Positions 34,831 through 44,126 of a stretch of 64,000 nucleotides of DNA are shown piece after piece (position 1 is the stretch's first letter; each line of letters opens with the position of its first letter). Origin of the DNA: Syntrophaceae bacterium UBA2188 (GTDB lineage: Bacteria > Desulfobacterota > BSN033 > UBA1163); the NCBI GenBank assembly GCA_002327985.1, contig DCVM01000181.1, positions 28,538 through 92,537 of the forward strand, in the 5' to 3' direction. The translations under genes were made by a program, and so were the position numbers. The notes beneath the pieces are model-generated. The model saw only the letters and a list, made by a program, of their open reading frames with translations, had not been told where the DNA came from and searched no databases.

Positions 34831-35928
34831 TTAGTACAGATATTTCACCCTGACTTCCTCAGAAAGGGAACTTTCATTCTTGAGAACAGAATAATCCACC
34901 GCTGTGATGGCATACTCATATTCTTGCTTAAAAACAACATCTTTATCAAGATAGGTCTCCTTCGTCAAAGGACTCTCGTTCAACCTTCTAAACTCTTTTT
35001 CCCCAGGTTTTCTTCGATAGATATAATATCCCAGAAAGTCGGGCTCACGATTCCTTCTCCAATTCAGTTCCATCCCATCTTTAAGGGGGATCGCCACCAG
35101 ACCCACAGGAGAAACGGGTGCGGTGAGGTCTGTGGGGGTGACCGAAACCTCCAAGGATCCCTTCCCTTCTACATCCGTTTTGACCACTCTTCTCACGGCT
35201 CTCACTGAATAGATATATTTCTTTTCGTTCTCCACATTCAAGTCTGAATAATAAGTCGTTGTCACCGGATCCCGGTTCAAGGGCCGGTTAGAAAATACGT
35301 CCTCCTCTCCTCTTCGATAAACATGATAGCCTGTTGCCCCTTCCACAGGGTCCCAGAAGAGTTCTACTCTTTTATCTCCCCTCTCTCCATTCACCCTCCT
35401 TGGCGCAGGGGGGGCGTCATCCCAGTAGACGGTGACTGGATTCGAAGGAGCACTCAGGTATCCTCTCCGATTGATTGAAATCACCTGATAGACATAAACT
35501 TTTCTTGCCTCTTGGTCTTCAAATAAGATCGCCATTCTTTTTTTTCTGCTCTCTTCCTTTCCACCCTCCTGACCTTTTTCCTTGCTCACCTTCTTACCCT
35601 TTTCCTTGCTATCTCTCTTTCCCTCTTCCTTGCTCTCCACCTTCCCCTCATAGACCACCCTGGCTTTCGTTCCGCATCCCTTACATTCTTCTCCAATAAG
35701 AATTCCTTCGGATCTTAAAACCTGAAAGCCTTCCAAATCGGTGAGAGGCGACTTATCTGTATTTTCTTTGGGGAAGGTCCATTCTAAAAGGAGACGGCTC
35801 TCTCGGCAGGTCGCCTCGAGATCAACGATTCTTTTGGGAACGATGGAATCCCAGGGCACAGGGGGACCCTTCTTGGCGCAACCAATGGCTAGGAGTAGAA
35901 TGGTAAAAATCAATATAATTGTTTTCAT
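34831..35928 (-). CDS. Lipoprotein with fibronectin type III domains
   Basis: The 365-residue protein begins with a lipoprotein signal (M-K-T-I-I-L-I-F, lipobox L-A-I-G-C with C17 as the lipid-carrying cysteine). Three FN3-like units follow, marked by L-L-L-E-W, V-E-L-F-W-D-P-V-E-G-A-T-G-Y-H-V-Y-R-R and M-E-L-N-W-R-R-N. Between the first unit and its end is a Lys/Glu/Ser-rich low-complexity insert near residues 95-130. It is probably anchored in the outer membrane or facing the periplasm. The start at 35928 puts the signal peptide at the N-terminus; a farther in-frame start would bury it. Confidence 0.8.
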   Translation of the reverse strand: MKTIILIFTILLLAIGCAKKGPPVPWDSIVPKRIVDLEATCRESRLLLEWTFPKENTDKSPLTDLEGFQVLRSEGILIGEECKGCGTKARVVYEGKVESKEEGKRDSKEKGKKVSKEKGQEGGKEESRKKRMAILFEDQEARKVYVYQVISINRRGYLSAPSNPVTVYWDDAPPAPRRVNGERGDKRVELFWDPVEGATGYHVYRRGEEDVFSNRPLNRDPVTTTYYSDLNVENEKKYIYSVRAVRRVVKTDVEGKGSLEVSVTPTDLTAPVSPVGLVAIPLKDGMELNWRRNREPDFLGYYIYRRKPGEKEFRRLNESPLTKETYLDKDVVFKQEYEYAITAVDYSVLKNESSLSEEVRVKYLY

Positions 35929-35981
35929 GTTAAACACCTTGAAGTCTTTGTTACCTTCCTGTCTCACGCAAACTCCTAGTG

Positions 35982-36120
35982 TAGTGTCTCAGTAATCACT
36001 TTACAATGATTCCAAGAGTTGTCATTCCTGTGAAAGCAGGAATCCAGAATGAAAACACTGGATTCCGGATCAAGTCCGGAATGACAGAATGTGTAAAGTT
36101 TTTTCTGAAACAGGACACTA
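35982..36120. repeat. MITE-like composite inverted repeat with a nested GTCATTCC/GGAATGAC palindrome
   Basis: The outer arms read TAGTGTCTCAGTAATCACTT at 35982 and, in reverse complement, TAGTGTCCTGTTTCAGAAAA ending at 36120, both followed by ..CTTTAC. Nested inside, 36021-36085 begins GTCATTCCTGTGAAAGCAGG and ends GATCAAGTCCGGAATGAC, the widespread proteobacterial GTCATTCC repeat. No reading frame is present. Confidence 0.75.
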
Positions 36121-36211
36121 GCGGACCGCTACGCTTAAGGCAAATTTCGAATCCTACCCTTTCGCCTCAAGTACCGCTTTGCAGGACGCTCCTCCAGCCT
36201 CCATCGTTTTC

Positions 36212-36892
36212 TCATTTTCTTGGTCCAAAGATGGCTGTCCCCACACGAACGAAGGTGGCCCCTTCCTCAATGGCAATCTCAAAATCATTCGACATTCCCA
36301 TGGAGAGTTCCTTCATCAGAACCCCTTCTTTGATCATCTTCTCTTTTAATTCTCTAAGCGCAATATAATATGGCCGACTCAATTCCGGCGAATCGAAATA
36401 GGGGGGCATGGTCATCAGTCCTTCTAAGGAAAGATGACTAAGATTTTGAATCCCTTTAGCAAGATTCAACACCCTCTCTTCATCGATTCCAAACTTGGTG
36501 GTCTCCTGAGAGAGATTGACTTCAATCATTACTTGGATTACTTGATTCGCCTGTTCGGCCCTACGATTCAATTCCTCGGCCAGAGGAAGGCTATCTAAGG
36601 AGTGTACCATATCGAAGAGGCGAACGGCATATTTTGCTTTATTCGACTGAAGGTGTCCGATAAAGTGCCAGGATACGCGTTTCCCAATCTCGTCGATCTT
36701 TTTTTGCGCCTCCTGAATATAATTTTCGCCCAGGATAGAGACCCCTGCTTGAATCGCTTCGTTGATTCGGGCAACCTCTACGGTTTTGGAAACCGCAACC
36801 AACTTAATCTCGTGGGGATCTCTCCCTGCTCTTTGAGCCGCCTTTTCTATTCTCTGCTTCACTCCTAATAAGTTTTTTTTAATTTCTGACAT
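36212..36892 (-). CDS. yggS: PLP homeostasis protein, YggS/PLPBP family
   Basis: The 226-residue fold-III PLP-binding protein has L-V-A-V-S-K-T-V with the PLP lysine, I-L-G-E-N-Y-I-Q-E and the closing L-S-M-G-M-S-N-D-F-E-I-A-I-E-E-G-A-T. The family buffers pyridoxal phosphate and has no known enzyme activity. It lies 4 bases after maf. Confidence 0.93.
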   Translation of the reverse strand: MSEIKKNLLGVKQRIEKAAQRAGRDPHEIKLVAVSKTVEVARINEAIQAGVSILGENYIQEAQKKIDEIGKRVSWHFIGHLQSNKAKYAVRLFDMVHSLDSLPLAEELNRRAEQANQVIQVMIEVNLSQETTKFGIDEERVLNLAKGIQNLSHLSLEGLMTMPPYFDSPELSRPYYIALRELKEKMIKEGVLMKELSMGMSNDFEIAIEEGATFVRVGTAIFGPRK

Positions 36893-36896
36893 CTCT

Positions 36897-37502
36897 TCAA
36901 TCTATGATCTGTAATCCAAATTCCGAAATGGTAATGGCTCCCAAACGATGGAGCATCTGAATAACCTCACACAGGGGAAGCCCTACGACATTGGTATAGG
37001 ATCCTTGGATCGATTCAATCATAAAGGAACCGATTCCTTGAATAGCATATCCTCCTGCCTTGTCAAAGGGTTCGCCCGTCTGCACATACCACTTCATCTC
37101 TTCGTGAGTCAAGGTTTTCACCCTGACTGCTGTTTGAACGGCCCCGTGATCGCTCTTCCGTTTTCCTAAATGGTAAATCGAAAACCCCGTCAAGACCCGA
37201 TGCTCCTGCCCATTTAAGCGGCATAGCATTTCCATGGCTTCATCCCGGTTCTTTGGTTTGCCTAAAATGAAGCCATTAATAGTCACAATGGTATCTGCAG
37301 CAATCACCCAACGATCCGGATATTCGCTCGCTACCTCTCTCGCTTTGGCTTCAGCTAATCGACAGACATGCTCTTGAGGAGATTCAGCTCGGACAATATC
37401 CTCTACCACCCTGCTTGGAACCACCTCAATATCAAGACCCAATTGTTTGAGCAATTCATATCGCCGAGGAGACTTGGAGGCTAAAATGAGCCAGGCATTC
37501 AT
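36897..37502 (-). CDS. maf: Maf-family nucleoside triphosphate pyrophosphatase
   Basis: The 201-residue protein begins with L-A-S-K-S-P-R-R-Y-E-L-L and has A-A-D-T-I-V and A-G-G-Y-A-I-Q-G-I-G, the Maf signature. The family hydrolyses non-canonical or pyrimidine nucleoside triphosphates and can affect septum formation. It is followed by yggS after 4 bases. Confidence 0.94.
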   Translation of the reverse strand: MNAWLILASKSPRRYELLKQLGLDIEVVPSRVVEDIVRAESPQEHVCRLAEAKAREVASEYPDRWVIAADTIVTINGFILGKPKNRDEAMEMLCRLNGQEHRVLTGFSIYHLGKRKSDHGAVQTAVRVKTLTHEEMKWYVQTGEPFDKAGGYAIQGIGSFMIESIQGSYTNVVGLPLCEVIQMLHRLGAITISEFGLQIID

Positions 37503-37612
37503 TTCTTAAAAACTAAAGGAATTCAATAGGTTTGTCAAGTTTGAAATGGGAAATTTCTTCTTTTTGAAAATTGAAAGGATCTTTGGGATCGGTCCACCCT
37601 AAAAAGCTTAAT

Positions 37613-37638
37613 TAAAAAAAAGCGCCCTTACGGGCGCT
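37613..37638 (-). terminator. Rho-independent terminator after hsp20
   Basis: AGCGCCC and GGGCGCT form a perfect 7-base stem with a 4-base loop (37621-37638), followed on the minus strand by a run of eight T. It lies 35 bases after the hsp20 stop. Confidence 0.9.
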
Positions 37639-37672
37639 CGTGGTTTCAATCAATAAACCCTTTATTTAAATT

Positions 37673-38131
37673 TCATTCAACCTTGATTTTGATCTCTTTC
37701 TTCTTGGCTTCTTCGGATTTAGGAAGGGTGACTTTCAAAACCCCATTTTTAAAAGAAGCCGCAATCTTCTCGCTCTGCACCTCTTTAGGAAGTCGAATCG
37801 AACGGGTAAAGGACCCATAACTTCTCTCTATCATATGGTAATTTTCTTCTTTTTCTTCTTTTTCTTCTTTCTCATGCTTTTTCTCGCCCTTGATCGTTAG
37901 AAGGTCATGGGTCATAGAGATATCAATATCTTTAGGGTCCAAACCCGGGAGTTCGGCCTTGATGACGATGTCAGTCTTTGTCTCTGAGACATCAATAGAA
38001 GGAAGCCATTCCCTCATCTCTTCACCCCTCCTCATGGGCCTCCCTTCCAAAAAGGAATCCCAAAGCCGGTCCATCTCCCTTCTTATCCTATCAAATTCAA
38101 AAGGTCTCCAAGGTGTAAGTTCCCATACCAT
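37673..38131 (-). CDS. Small heat shock protein Hsp20 (alpha-crystallin family)
   Basis: The 152-residue protein has the alpha-crystallin domain (about residues 48-140) with A-E-L-P-G-L-D-P-K-D-I-D-I, S-Y-G-S-F-T-R-S-I-R-L-P and the closing G-V-L-K-V-T-L-P-K. A Lys/Glu-rich stretch near residue 85-95 is unusual. It binds unfolding proteins in the cytosol. It is a single gene with its own terminator. Confidence 0.95.
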   Translation of the reverse strand: MVWELTPWRPFEFDRIRREMDRLWDSFLEGRPMRRGEEMREWLPSIDVSETKTDIVIKAELPGLDPKDIDISMTHDLLTIKGEKKHEKEEKEEKEENYHMIERSYGSFTRSIRLPKEVQSEKIAASFKNGVLKVTLPKSEEAKKKEIKIKVE

Positions 38132-38218
38132 AAACCATTCCTCCTTTCTACTTATCTCAAACCTCTTCCCAAAAAATAATCACTCTTTTAAATTTGTCAA
38201 GCCCCCTGTTTGCCTGCC

Positions 38219-38839
38219 TCATTGTGAAAAGAGATTTGCCCATTCCATGATCCCTGTTCGAATAACCATCACAGCAAAAGCGGCCAATAGTAGGGAAAAG
38301 ACTTTCCCAATGCCTTTCGCTCCTCCCTCTTTAAGGATTCTCATAATCCATTGAGATTGGGTGAAAACAAACCAGACGACCAATAGATTGAGGATCAGAC
38401 AGAAAATGGTTGACCCGTATCCATGGGTATTCACGGCCATTAAAAGCAAGGTGAGGACGGCTGGTCCCACAATCAATGGAATGCCAATGGGGACCACCCC
38501 CAAACTTTCCTTTGGAAAGGTTCGAGTCTTTTCTGGAAAGATTAAATCGACCACGGCAAGGATAAAAAGAAGAACACCACCTGCCACCTTAAAATCAGAA
38601 ACCGATATCCCTAACAAGGCCAAAACAGTTTTACCCACTGCCAAAAATCCAAGGCTTACTAAAAAGGCGGTCAGGATAGATTGCCGCACCACCCTCTTAC
38701 GCTCAGGAGGGGCCATGTCTCCGGTGAGTGAAACAAAAATAGGAAGAATCCCAAGAACATCAATGGCCACAAAGAACGGGATAAAGGGTAAAAACAGTTT
38801 GGCGGAGAGCAGTGGTTTTAAAAATGTAAGCCAATCCAT
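38219..38839 (-). CDS. marC: MarC-family integral membrane protein
   Basis: The 206-residue protein has six hydrophobic segments and the MarC pattern F-F-V-A-I-D-V-L-G-I-L-P-I-F, G-I-P-L-I-V-G-P-A-V-L-T. The family is conserved but has no firmly known function. It is divergent from the hldE-type gene; the shared 129-base gap should hold both promoters. Confidence 0.88.
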   Translation of the reverse strand: MDWLTFLKPLLSAKLFLPFIPFFVAIDVLGILPIFVSLTGDMAPPERKRVVRQSILTAFLVSLGFLAVGKTVLALLGISVSDFKVAGGVLLFILAVVDLIFPEKTRTFPKESLGVVPIGIPLIVGPAVLTLLLMAVNTHGYGSTIFCLILNLLVVWFVFTQSQWIMRILKEGGAKGIGKVFSLLLAAFAVMVIRTGIMEWANLFSQ

Positions 38840-38968
38840 ATCAATCCCCTTGTTCTCTTTGTACTCAAATGATCATACTTTCTTGGGTGGTTGTCAATCC
38901 CGTTCAAGTGAGAGTCGAAGGGTTGACTCTCTACTTCAAATCTGATACTTAAATAGAAAAGGCACCGG

Positions 38969-39457
38969 ATGAAACAAAAAATTAAATCGAGAAAAGAACT
39001 TCTCAAAATCATCAAAAACCTCAAGGCAAAAGGAAAGCGAATCGTCTTTACAAACGGTTGTTTTGATCTTCTTCACATTGGCCATATCCGTTATCTTGAA
39101 AAAGCCAAGGCCCTCGGAGACGTCTTGGTGATCGGGGTCAACAGCGATCATTCCGTCCGAAGGCTGAAAGGACCTGGAAGACCTATCCTCCCTGAAACAG
39201 AAAGAAGTGAAGTTCTTTCCGCCCTTGGATGCGTAGATTATGTTACCCTTTTTGATGAAATCGATCCATTGACACTCATCACTGCTCTTGAGCCCCATGT
39301 TCTGGTTAAGGGAGGAGATTGGAAAAAAGAACAGATCGTAGGGAGGGAAGTGGTTCAAAGGACGGGAGGGAAAGTGGTGATCATTCCTTTTGTCCAAAGG
39401 GCTTCCACCTCAAATCTCATCAAAACCATTTTGGAACGTTATGAAAAAAGGAACTGA
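38969..39457 (+). CDS. rfaE2: D-glycero-beta-D-manno-heptose 1-phosphate adenylyltransferase (RfaE2/HldE C-domain)
   Basis: The 162-residue stand-alone cytidylyltransferase-fold protein has F-T-N-G-C-F-D-L-L-H-I-G-H and G-G-D-W-K-K-E, the HldE/RfaE2 signature. It makes ADP-heptose for the lipopolysaccharide inner core, so the cell should have an LPS-bearing outer membrane. In E. coli this domain is fused to a kinase; here it is separate. It overlaps lon by 17 bases. Confidence 0.92.
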   Translation: MKQKIKSRKELLKIIKNLKAKGKRIVFTNGCFDLLHIGHIRYLEKAKALGDVLVIGVNSDHSVRRLKGPGRPILPETERSEVLSALGCVDYVTLFDEIDPLTLITALEPHVLVKGGDWKKEQIVGREVVQRTGGKVVIIPFVQRASTSNLIKTILERYEKRN

Positions 39458-41822
39458 AAAAGATCTGCTCTCCCTTCCGGAAACACTTCCCCTGCTTCCT
39501 GTCAGGGATATCGTCGTCTTTCCCTATATGGTTCTTCCGCTTTTTGTCAGTCGTGAAAAGTCAATCAAATCGTTAGAAGAAGCCCTTTCTAAGGACCGAC
39601 TGATCTTCCTGGTAGCTCAGAAAAAACTGTCAGAGGAAGACCCCTCCCCCAAAGACCTCTATCGTATGGGAACGGTGGCAATCGTGATGAAAATGCTTAA
39701 ACTTCCCGATGGGAAGGTTAAGATCCTCGTCCAGGGACTGTCCAAGGCATCCATCAAAGAAACAATCCAAACCTCGCCTTGTCTCCTGGTGAGAGTTGAG
39801 AATATCAAAGACCCTTTTATCACGGAGATTACCCTTGAGACAGAAGCCCTGATGAGAAATGTCAGGGAACAATTGGAGAGGATTGTCTCTTACGGTAAAC
39901 TTCTCTCGCCTGACCTGATGTTCGTCCTCGAAAGCGTGGATGACCCAGGAAGGTTAGCGGACTTAGTGGCTTCCAACTTGGACCTCACGGTTGAAAAAGC
40001 CCAGGAGATTTTAGAAATCCTCGACCCGCTCCAAAGATTGAAGGCATTGAACGAGCTCCTTGGAAAAGAAGTTCAGGTCCTCACCATGCAGGCCAAGATT
40101 CAATCTCAGGCCAAGGAAGAAATGACCAAAACCCAGAGGGAATATTTTCTTCGAGAACAGATGAGGGCGATCCGAAGCGAACTGGGCGAAATGGACGAGC
40201 ACAACGATGAAATCAAGACCCTCCGCCAGAATATTAAGAAGGCAAAGATGCCCAAAGAGGTTGAGAAGGAGGCTCGGCGAGAATTGGAACGACTGGAGCA
40301 GATGCATCCTGATGCCGCAGAGGCCTCCATGGTTCGTACTTATCTTGACTGGTTGATCGATATGCCCTGGTCCCATGCAACCGCTGATAACCTCGATCTG
40401 ACTAAGGCAAAAAAAGTTTTAGACGAAGATCACTATAACTTAGAAAAAGTGAAAGAGCGGATTTTGGAATACTTGAGTGTCCATAAGTTGAAAAAAAAGA
40501 TGAAGGGGCCTATCCTTTGCTTCATCGGACCCCCTGGGGTCGGAAAAACCTCTTTGGGCAAATCAATTGCTCGGGCCCTGAGGAGAAAATTTGTCAGGAT
40601 TTCCTTGGGAGGAATAAGAGACGAGGCTGAGATTCGTGGCCACCGTCGGACCTACGTTGGTGCTTTACCAGGCCGGGTCATCCAATCCATCAAACAAGCC
40701 GGAAGTCGTAATCCAGTTTTCATGATGGATGAAGTAGATAAAATTGGCATCGACTTCCGAGGAGATCCCGCCTCTGCTCTTTTAGAGGTCCTCGATCCAG
40801 AACAGAACAATGCCTTTAGCGATCACTATCTCAATGTTCCCTTCGACCTCTCCCAAGTGATGTTCATCACCACTGGAAACTTGACCGATCCCATCCCCTC
40901 CGCCCTCAAGGATCGGATGGAGGTGATTAATCTTCCTGGATACACCGACCTAGAAAAAATGAAGATTGCACGAACCTTTCTTCTCCCCCGTCAGATGGAG
41001 GAAAATGGGATTAACCCGAAGATGCTTGAGATTTCTGACAAAGCGATCCTCCAGATCATCTCGCAATACACTCAAGAGGCAGGTCTCCGGAACCTTGAAA
41101 GGGAATTGGCCTCCATCTGCAGAAAAGTTGCTCGGAAAGTGGCCGAAGGCCTGCCTACCTCTCGCTCGGCAGGGACTGGGGCCAGGAAGCAGGAAAAAAC
41201 CAAAATCAATGTAAAGAACCTCCACCAATTTTTAGGCTCTCCCCCCTACCTGCCAGATGAGGAACAAAAACGTAATGAGGTGGGTGTGGCAACAGGTCTG
41301 GCTTGGACAGAAACAGGAGGAGAAATTCTCCATGTGGAGGCCTCCACCACCCCTGGAAAAGGCTCGCTCATCCTGACCGGTCATCTTGGAGATGTCATGA
41401 AAGAGTCAGCCCAGGCCGCGCTCACCTATGCCCGATCCAAAGGAAAATCTTATCGGATTCATCCCAATGCCCTGAACAATAAAGAGATTCATATTCATGT
41501 GCCTGCAGGCGCCATCCCAAAGGATGGACCCTCTGCCGGCATTACCATGGCGACTGCTATCTTCTCAACTCTCACCGGTATTCCTGTCAGGAAGGATGTC
41601 GCCATGACGGGCGAGATCACGCTGAGAGGAAGAGTTCTACCGGTTGGAGGTCTGAAGGAGAAGGTCCTTGCCGCCCTCCGAAATAAAATTAAAGAGGTGA
41701 TCATCCCTTACCTAAACAAAAAGGATTTCATCGATCTTCCCCTATATGTACGAAAAAAAATCAACTTCATTCCTGTCAAACATATGGATGAAGTATTGAA
41801 GATCGCCTTGGTCAAAAAATAA
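39441..41822 (+). CDS. lon: ATP-dependent protease Lon
   Basis: The 793-residue protein has the N-terminal substrate domain (L-P-V-R-D-I-V-V-F-P), an AAA+ module with Walker A G-P-P-G-V-G-K-T from residue 363, and a protease domain with catalytic Ser698 in P-K-D-G-P-S-A-G and its lysine partner about 43 residues later. Lon degrades misfolded and regulatory proteins. The ATG at 39441 gives the standard N-terminus; a start at 39390 would add a segment read from rfaE2 sequence. Confidence 0.96.
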   Translation: MKKGTEKDLLSLPETLPLLPVRDIVVFPYMVLPLFVSREKSIKSLEEALSKDRLIFLVAQKKLSEEDPSPKDLYRMGTVAIVMKMLKLPDGKVKILVQGLSKASIKETIQTSPCLLVRVENIKDPFITEITLETEALMRNVREQLERIVSYGKLLSPDLMFVLESVDDPGRLADLVASNLDLTVEKAQEILEILDPLQRLKALNELLGKEVQVLTMQAKIQSQAKEEMTKTQREYFLREQMRAIRSELGEMDEHNDEIKTLRQNIKKAKMPKEVEKEARRELERLEQMHPDAAEASMVRTYLDWLIDMPWSHATADNLDLTKAKKVLDEDHYNLEKVKERILEYLSVHKLKKKMKGPILCFIGPPGVGKTSLGKSIARALRRKFVRISLGGIRDEAEIRGHRRTYVGALPGRVIQSIKQAGSRNPVFMMDEVDKIGIDFRGDPASALLEVLDPEQNNAFSDHYLNVPFDLSQVMFITTGNLTDPIPSALKDRMEVINLPGYTDLEKMKIARTFLLPRQMEENGINPKMLEISDKAILQIISQYTQEAGLRNLERELASICRKVARKVAEGLPTSRSAGTGARKQEKTKINVKNLHQFLGSPPYLPDEEQKRNEVGVATGLAWTETGGEILHVEASTTPGKGSLILTGHLGDVMKESAQAALTYARSKGKSYRIHPNALNNKEIHIHVPAGAIPKDGPSAGITMATAIFSTLTGIPVRKDVAMTGEITLRGRVLPVGGLKEKVLAALRNKIKEVIIPYLNKKDFIDLPLYVRKKINFIPVKHMDEVLKIALVKK

Positions 41823-41947
41823 CATGACCGTGCCCCGTACCGCATCAGGGTGACGAAACGAGTTTCCTTATCTACGGTGGGAAGGACAGGCAGGATAGTC
41901 CTGATCGCTTGACATGACTGCTTTGGTAACACCTTGAAGGGATCTTG

Positions 41948-42949
41948 ATGAAAGTGTACATCAGTGAAATCAAAGAGAATGATAGTATTGATTCCTTTTT
42001 TCTGGTCAAAGAGAAATCTTCCGGGGTCACCAAAACGGGGAATACCTACTTGAAATTGAAACTGGTGGATCGCTCTGGAGAAATTGAAGGCAGGATTTGG
42101 ACATCCGTGCAAAACCTTGACGAATCCTTTGAGAAGGATGATTTTGTCCATGTGGTGGGAAGGGCTGTTTCCTTCCAGGAACATCTTCAATTGAATATTA
42201 CTCAAATTCAAAGGGTGGGGGAAGAAGAAATTCTTTTTTCAGACTTCCTCCCGACAGCCGAAAAAGATATTGAGGAAATGTTCCATTCCCTTGTTGAAAT
42301 CAGCCAACAAATAAAAGATCATCACCTCTATTCACTCTTACAACTCTTCTGGGAGGACGAATCTTTTACCCAGCGTTTTAAATTGGCCCCCGCTTCAAAG
42401 TGGCTCCATCATAATTATTTAGGGGGACTCTTAGACCACACGCTTTCTTTAGTCCAGTTGGTATTAAAAAATGCCAGCCATTACAGTGGGCTGAACTTGG
42501 ACCTCCTCCTCACCGCCTCGATCCTTCATGATCTCGGTAAGATCGATGAACTCTCTTACCATCGATCTTTTGACTATTCAGACGAGGGGAGGCTTCTGGG
42601 TCATATCCTCCTCGGGATAGAACGAGTGGAAAGTAAAATCCGCCAGCTCCCTGATTTTCCAAAAGACCTTTCTATCCTGCTAAAACACCTTCTCCTTAGC
42701 CACCACGGTCAATACATTTGGGGATCACCCAAGAGGCCGATGACTCTTGAAGCAATAATGCTCCATTATCTTGATGACATGGATGCAAAAATGAGTGGAA
42801 TTCAGCAATTTCTAAAAAAACAGGCCTCTGAGGGATCGAGGTGGAGTGGCTACCACCGTTTATTTGAACAATATTTTTATATGCCAACTCTTTTGGAAAA
42901 GATGGAACTACCTGATAAGATTGTGAAAAATGGACTGGAAGAGGAATAA
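41948..42949 (+). CDS. YhaM-type 3'-5' exoribonuclease (OB-fold plus HD domain)
   Basis: The 333-residue protein joins an OB-fold nucleic-acid domain (residues 1-95, with T-G-N-T-Y-L-K-L-K-L-V-D-R-S-G) to an HD hydrolase domain (G-G-L-L-D-H-T, S-I-L-H-D-L-G-K-I, L-L-L-S-H-H-G-Q, H-Y-L-D-D-M-D). YhaM of Bacillus removes nucleotides from RNA 3' ends. AAGGGA precedes the ATG at 41948. The 125 bases before it, after lon, hold no clear signal. Confidence 0.88.
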   Translation: MKVYISEIKENDSIDSFFLVKEKSSGVTKTGNTYLKLKLVDRSGEIEGRIWTSVQNLDESFEKDDFVHVVGRAVSFQEHLQLNITQIQRVGEEEILFSDFLPTAEKDIEEMFHSLVEISQQIKDHHLYSLLQLFWEDESFTQRFKLAPASKWLHHNYLGGLLDHTLSLVQLVLKNASHYSGLNLDLLLTASILHDLGKIDELSYHRSFDYSDEGRLLGHILLGIERVESKIRQLPDFPKDLSILLKHLLLSHHGQYIWGSPKRPMTLEAIMLHYLDDMDAKMSGIQQFLKKQASEGSRWSGYHRLFEQYFYMPTLLEKMELPDKIVKNGLEEE

Positions 42950-42966
42950 TTAAATCTTCCATTTTC

Positions 42967-42995
42967 TTGACAAACCGACCCTCCATAATTATCTT
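42967..42995 (+). promoter_or_regulatory. Candidate sigma-70 promoter for hrcA-grpE-dnaK
   Basis: TTGACA (42967-42972) and TATCTT (42990-42995) are 17 bases apart, 73 bases before the hrcA ATG. The expected CIRCE operator (TTAGCACTC with 9-base spacer) for HrcA is not visible around it. Confidence 0.6.
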
Positions 42996-43067
42996 TGAAG
43001 GACCAAATAAATATTATTTTAGGCACTTAGTTCTGTATTGTTTGGGTTTCAAGAGGAGAAGGGTCAG

Positions 43068-44111
43068 ATGAGTTTTGCCGTTTCTGAGAGAATGAGACGG
43101 GTTTTAGAGATGGTGATTGAGGATTATATCCGCTGGGCAGAACCAGTGGGTTCAAAGACCATTTCTAAAAAATCCAATCTCAACCTAAGCCCTGCTACCA
43201 TCCGAAATATTATGTCCGACTTGGAAGATTTGGAATTACTTTCTCAACCCTATACCTCGGCAGGAAGGATCCCTACAGAGAAGGGACTTCGGTTCTACAT
43301 TGATTCGATTCTCAACGTTCATGAACTCAGTGACCAGGAGCAACAGGAGATCCGATCCAGATATCTCAGTCATCTTATGGAGGGACCGGACCTCTTCAGG
43401 GAAACGTCTCGCATCCTTTCCTTATCCTCTCATTATTTAGGAATTGTATGGGCACCCCGGATGAGTTCGGTTGTCCTTCAACATATAGAGTTTGTGAAAT
43501 TAAGAAAATATTTGGTTCTGGCCATTGTCGTCAGCACCACCGGTTCCATTCATAACCGAATCATTGAAATAGAGGAAATTTTCTCGCAATCTGAATTAGA
43601 TCATCTTTCAGATTATTTAAATAGTTTCCTCACCGGCCTCACCCTTTCCCAGGTGAGAGAGAAACTTCTGGAGCAGATGAGGGTGACCAAGAACGCCTAT
43701 GACCGCTTGCTTGAACAGGCACTCAAATTGGGTGAGAAGGCCTTTTCCTCCATGGATGACACGGATGTCTTTATCGAGGGAAAGACCAATATTTTGAATG
43801 AACCTGAATTCAGTAACGTTTCAAGAATGACCGATCTGTTTCGAACCTTTGAGGAAAAAGCCACGATGGTGAAACTTTTGGATAAATTTTTGGACCCCAG
43901 AAGGGTTCAAATTGCAATTGGCTCTGAGAGCCAGGTCCAAGAAATGGAAACATGCAGCCTCGTGACATCCACCTATGGGTGTGCAGGGCAGGTCTGGGGA
44001 GCGTTGGGCGTCATCGGACCTCGTAGGATGAATTATTCGAAAATCATCCCCTTGGTGGATTACTCTGCAAAATTGCTGACAGAGATCTTAGAGAAGGATT
44101 ACCACTCATAA
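43068..44111 (+). CDS. hrcA: Heat-inducible transcription repressor HrcA
   Basis: The 347-residue protein begins with a winged helix (W-A-E-P-V-G-S-K-T-I-S, L-S-P-A-T-I-R-N-I-M-S-D-L-E) and P-Y-T-S-A-G-R-I-P-T-E-K-G-L-R-F-Y, and ends with a GAF-like core. HrcA represses chaperone operons through CIRCE. It is the first gene of hrcA-grpE-dnaK. The ATG at 43068 has GGAG/AAGGG upstream; a TTG at 43038 is less likely. Confidence 0.95.
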   Translation: MSFAVSERMRRVLEMVIEDYIRWAEPVGSKTISKKSNLNLSPATIRNIMSDLEDLELLSQPYTSAGRIPTEKGLRFYIDSILNVHELSDQEQQEIRSRYLSHLMEGPDLFRETSRILSLSSHYLGIVWAPRMSSVVLQHIEFVKLRKYLVLAIVVSTTGSIHNRIIEIEEIFSQSELDHLSDYLNSFLTGLTLSQVREKLLEQMRVTKNAYDRLLEQALKLGEKAFSSMDDTDVFIEGKTNILNEPEFSNVSRMTDLFRTFEEKATMVKLLDKFLDPRRVQIAIGSESQVQEMETCSLVTSTYGCAGQVWGALGVIGPRRMNYSKIIPLVDYSAKLLTEILEKDYHS

Positions 44112-44126
44112 TGAGGAGCCATTAGG

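Noticed and set aside
41823..41944. Possible small gene or RNA between lon and the YhaM-type gene
   Set aside because: The 120 bases have no reading frame with a start and ribosome binding site and no clear hairpin.
43000..43067. CIRCE operator before hrcA
   Set aside because: I looked for TTAGCACTC-N9-GAGTGCTAA and found only TTAGGCACTTAG-like sequence without the second arm.
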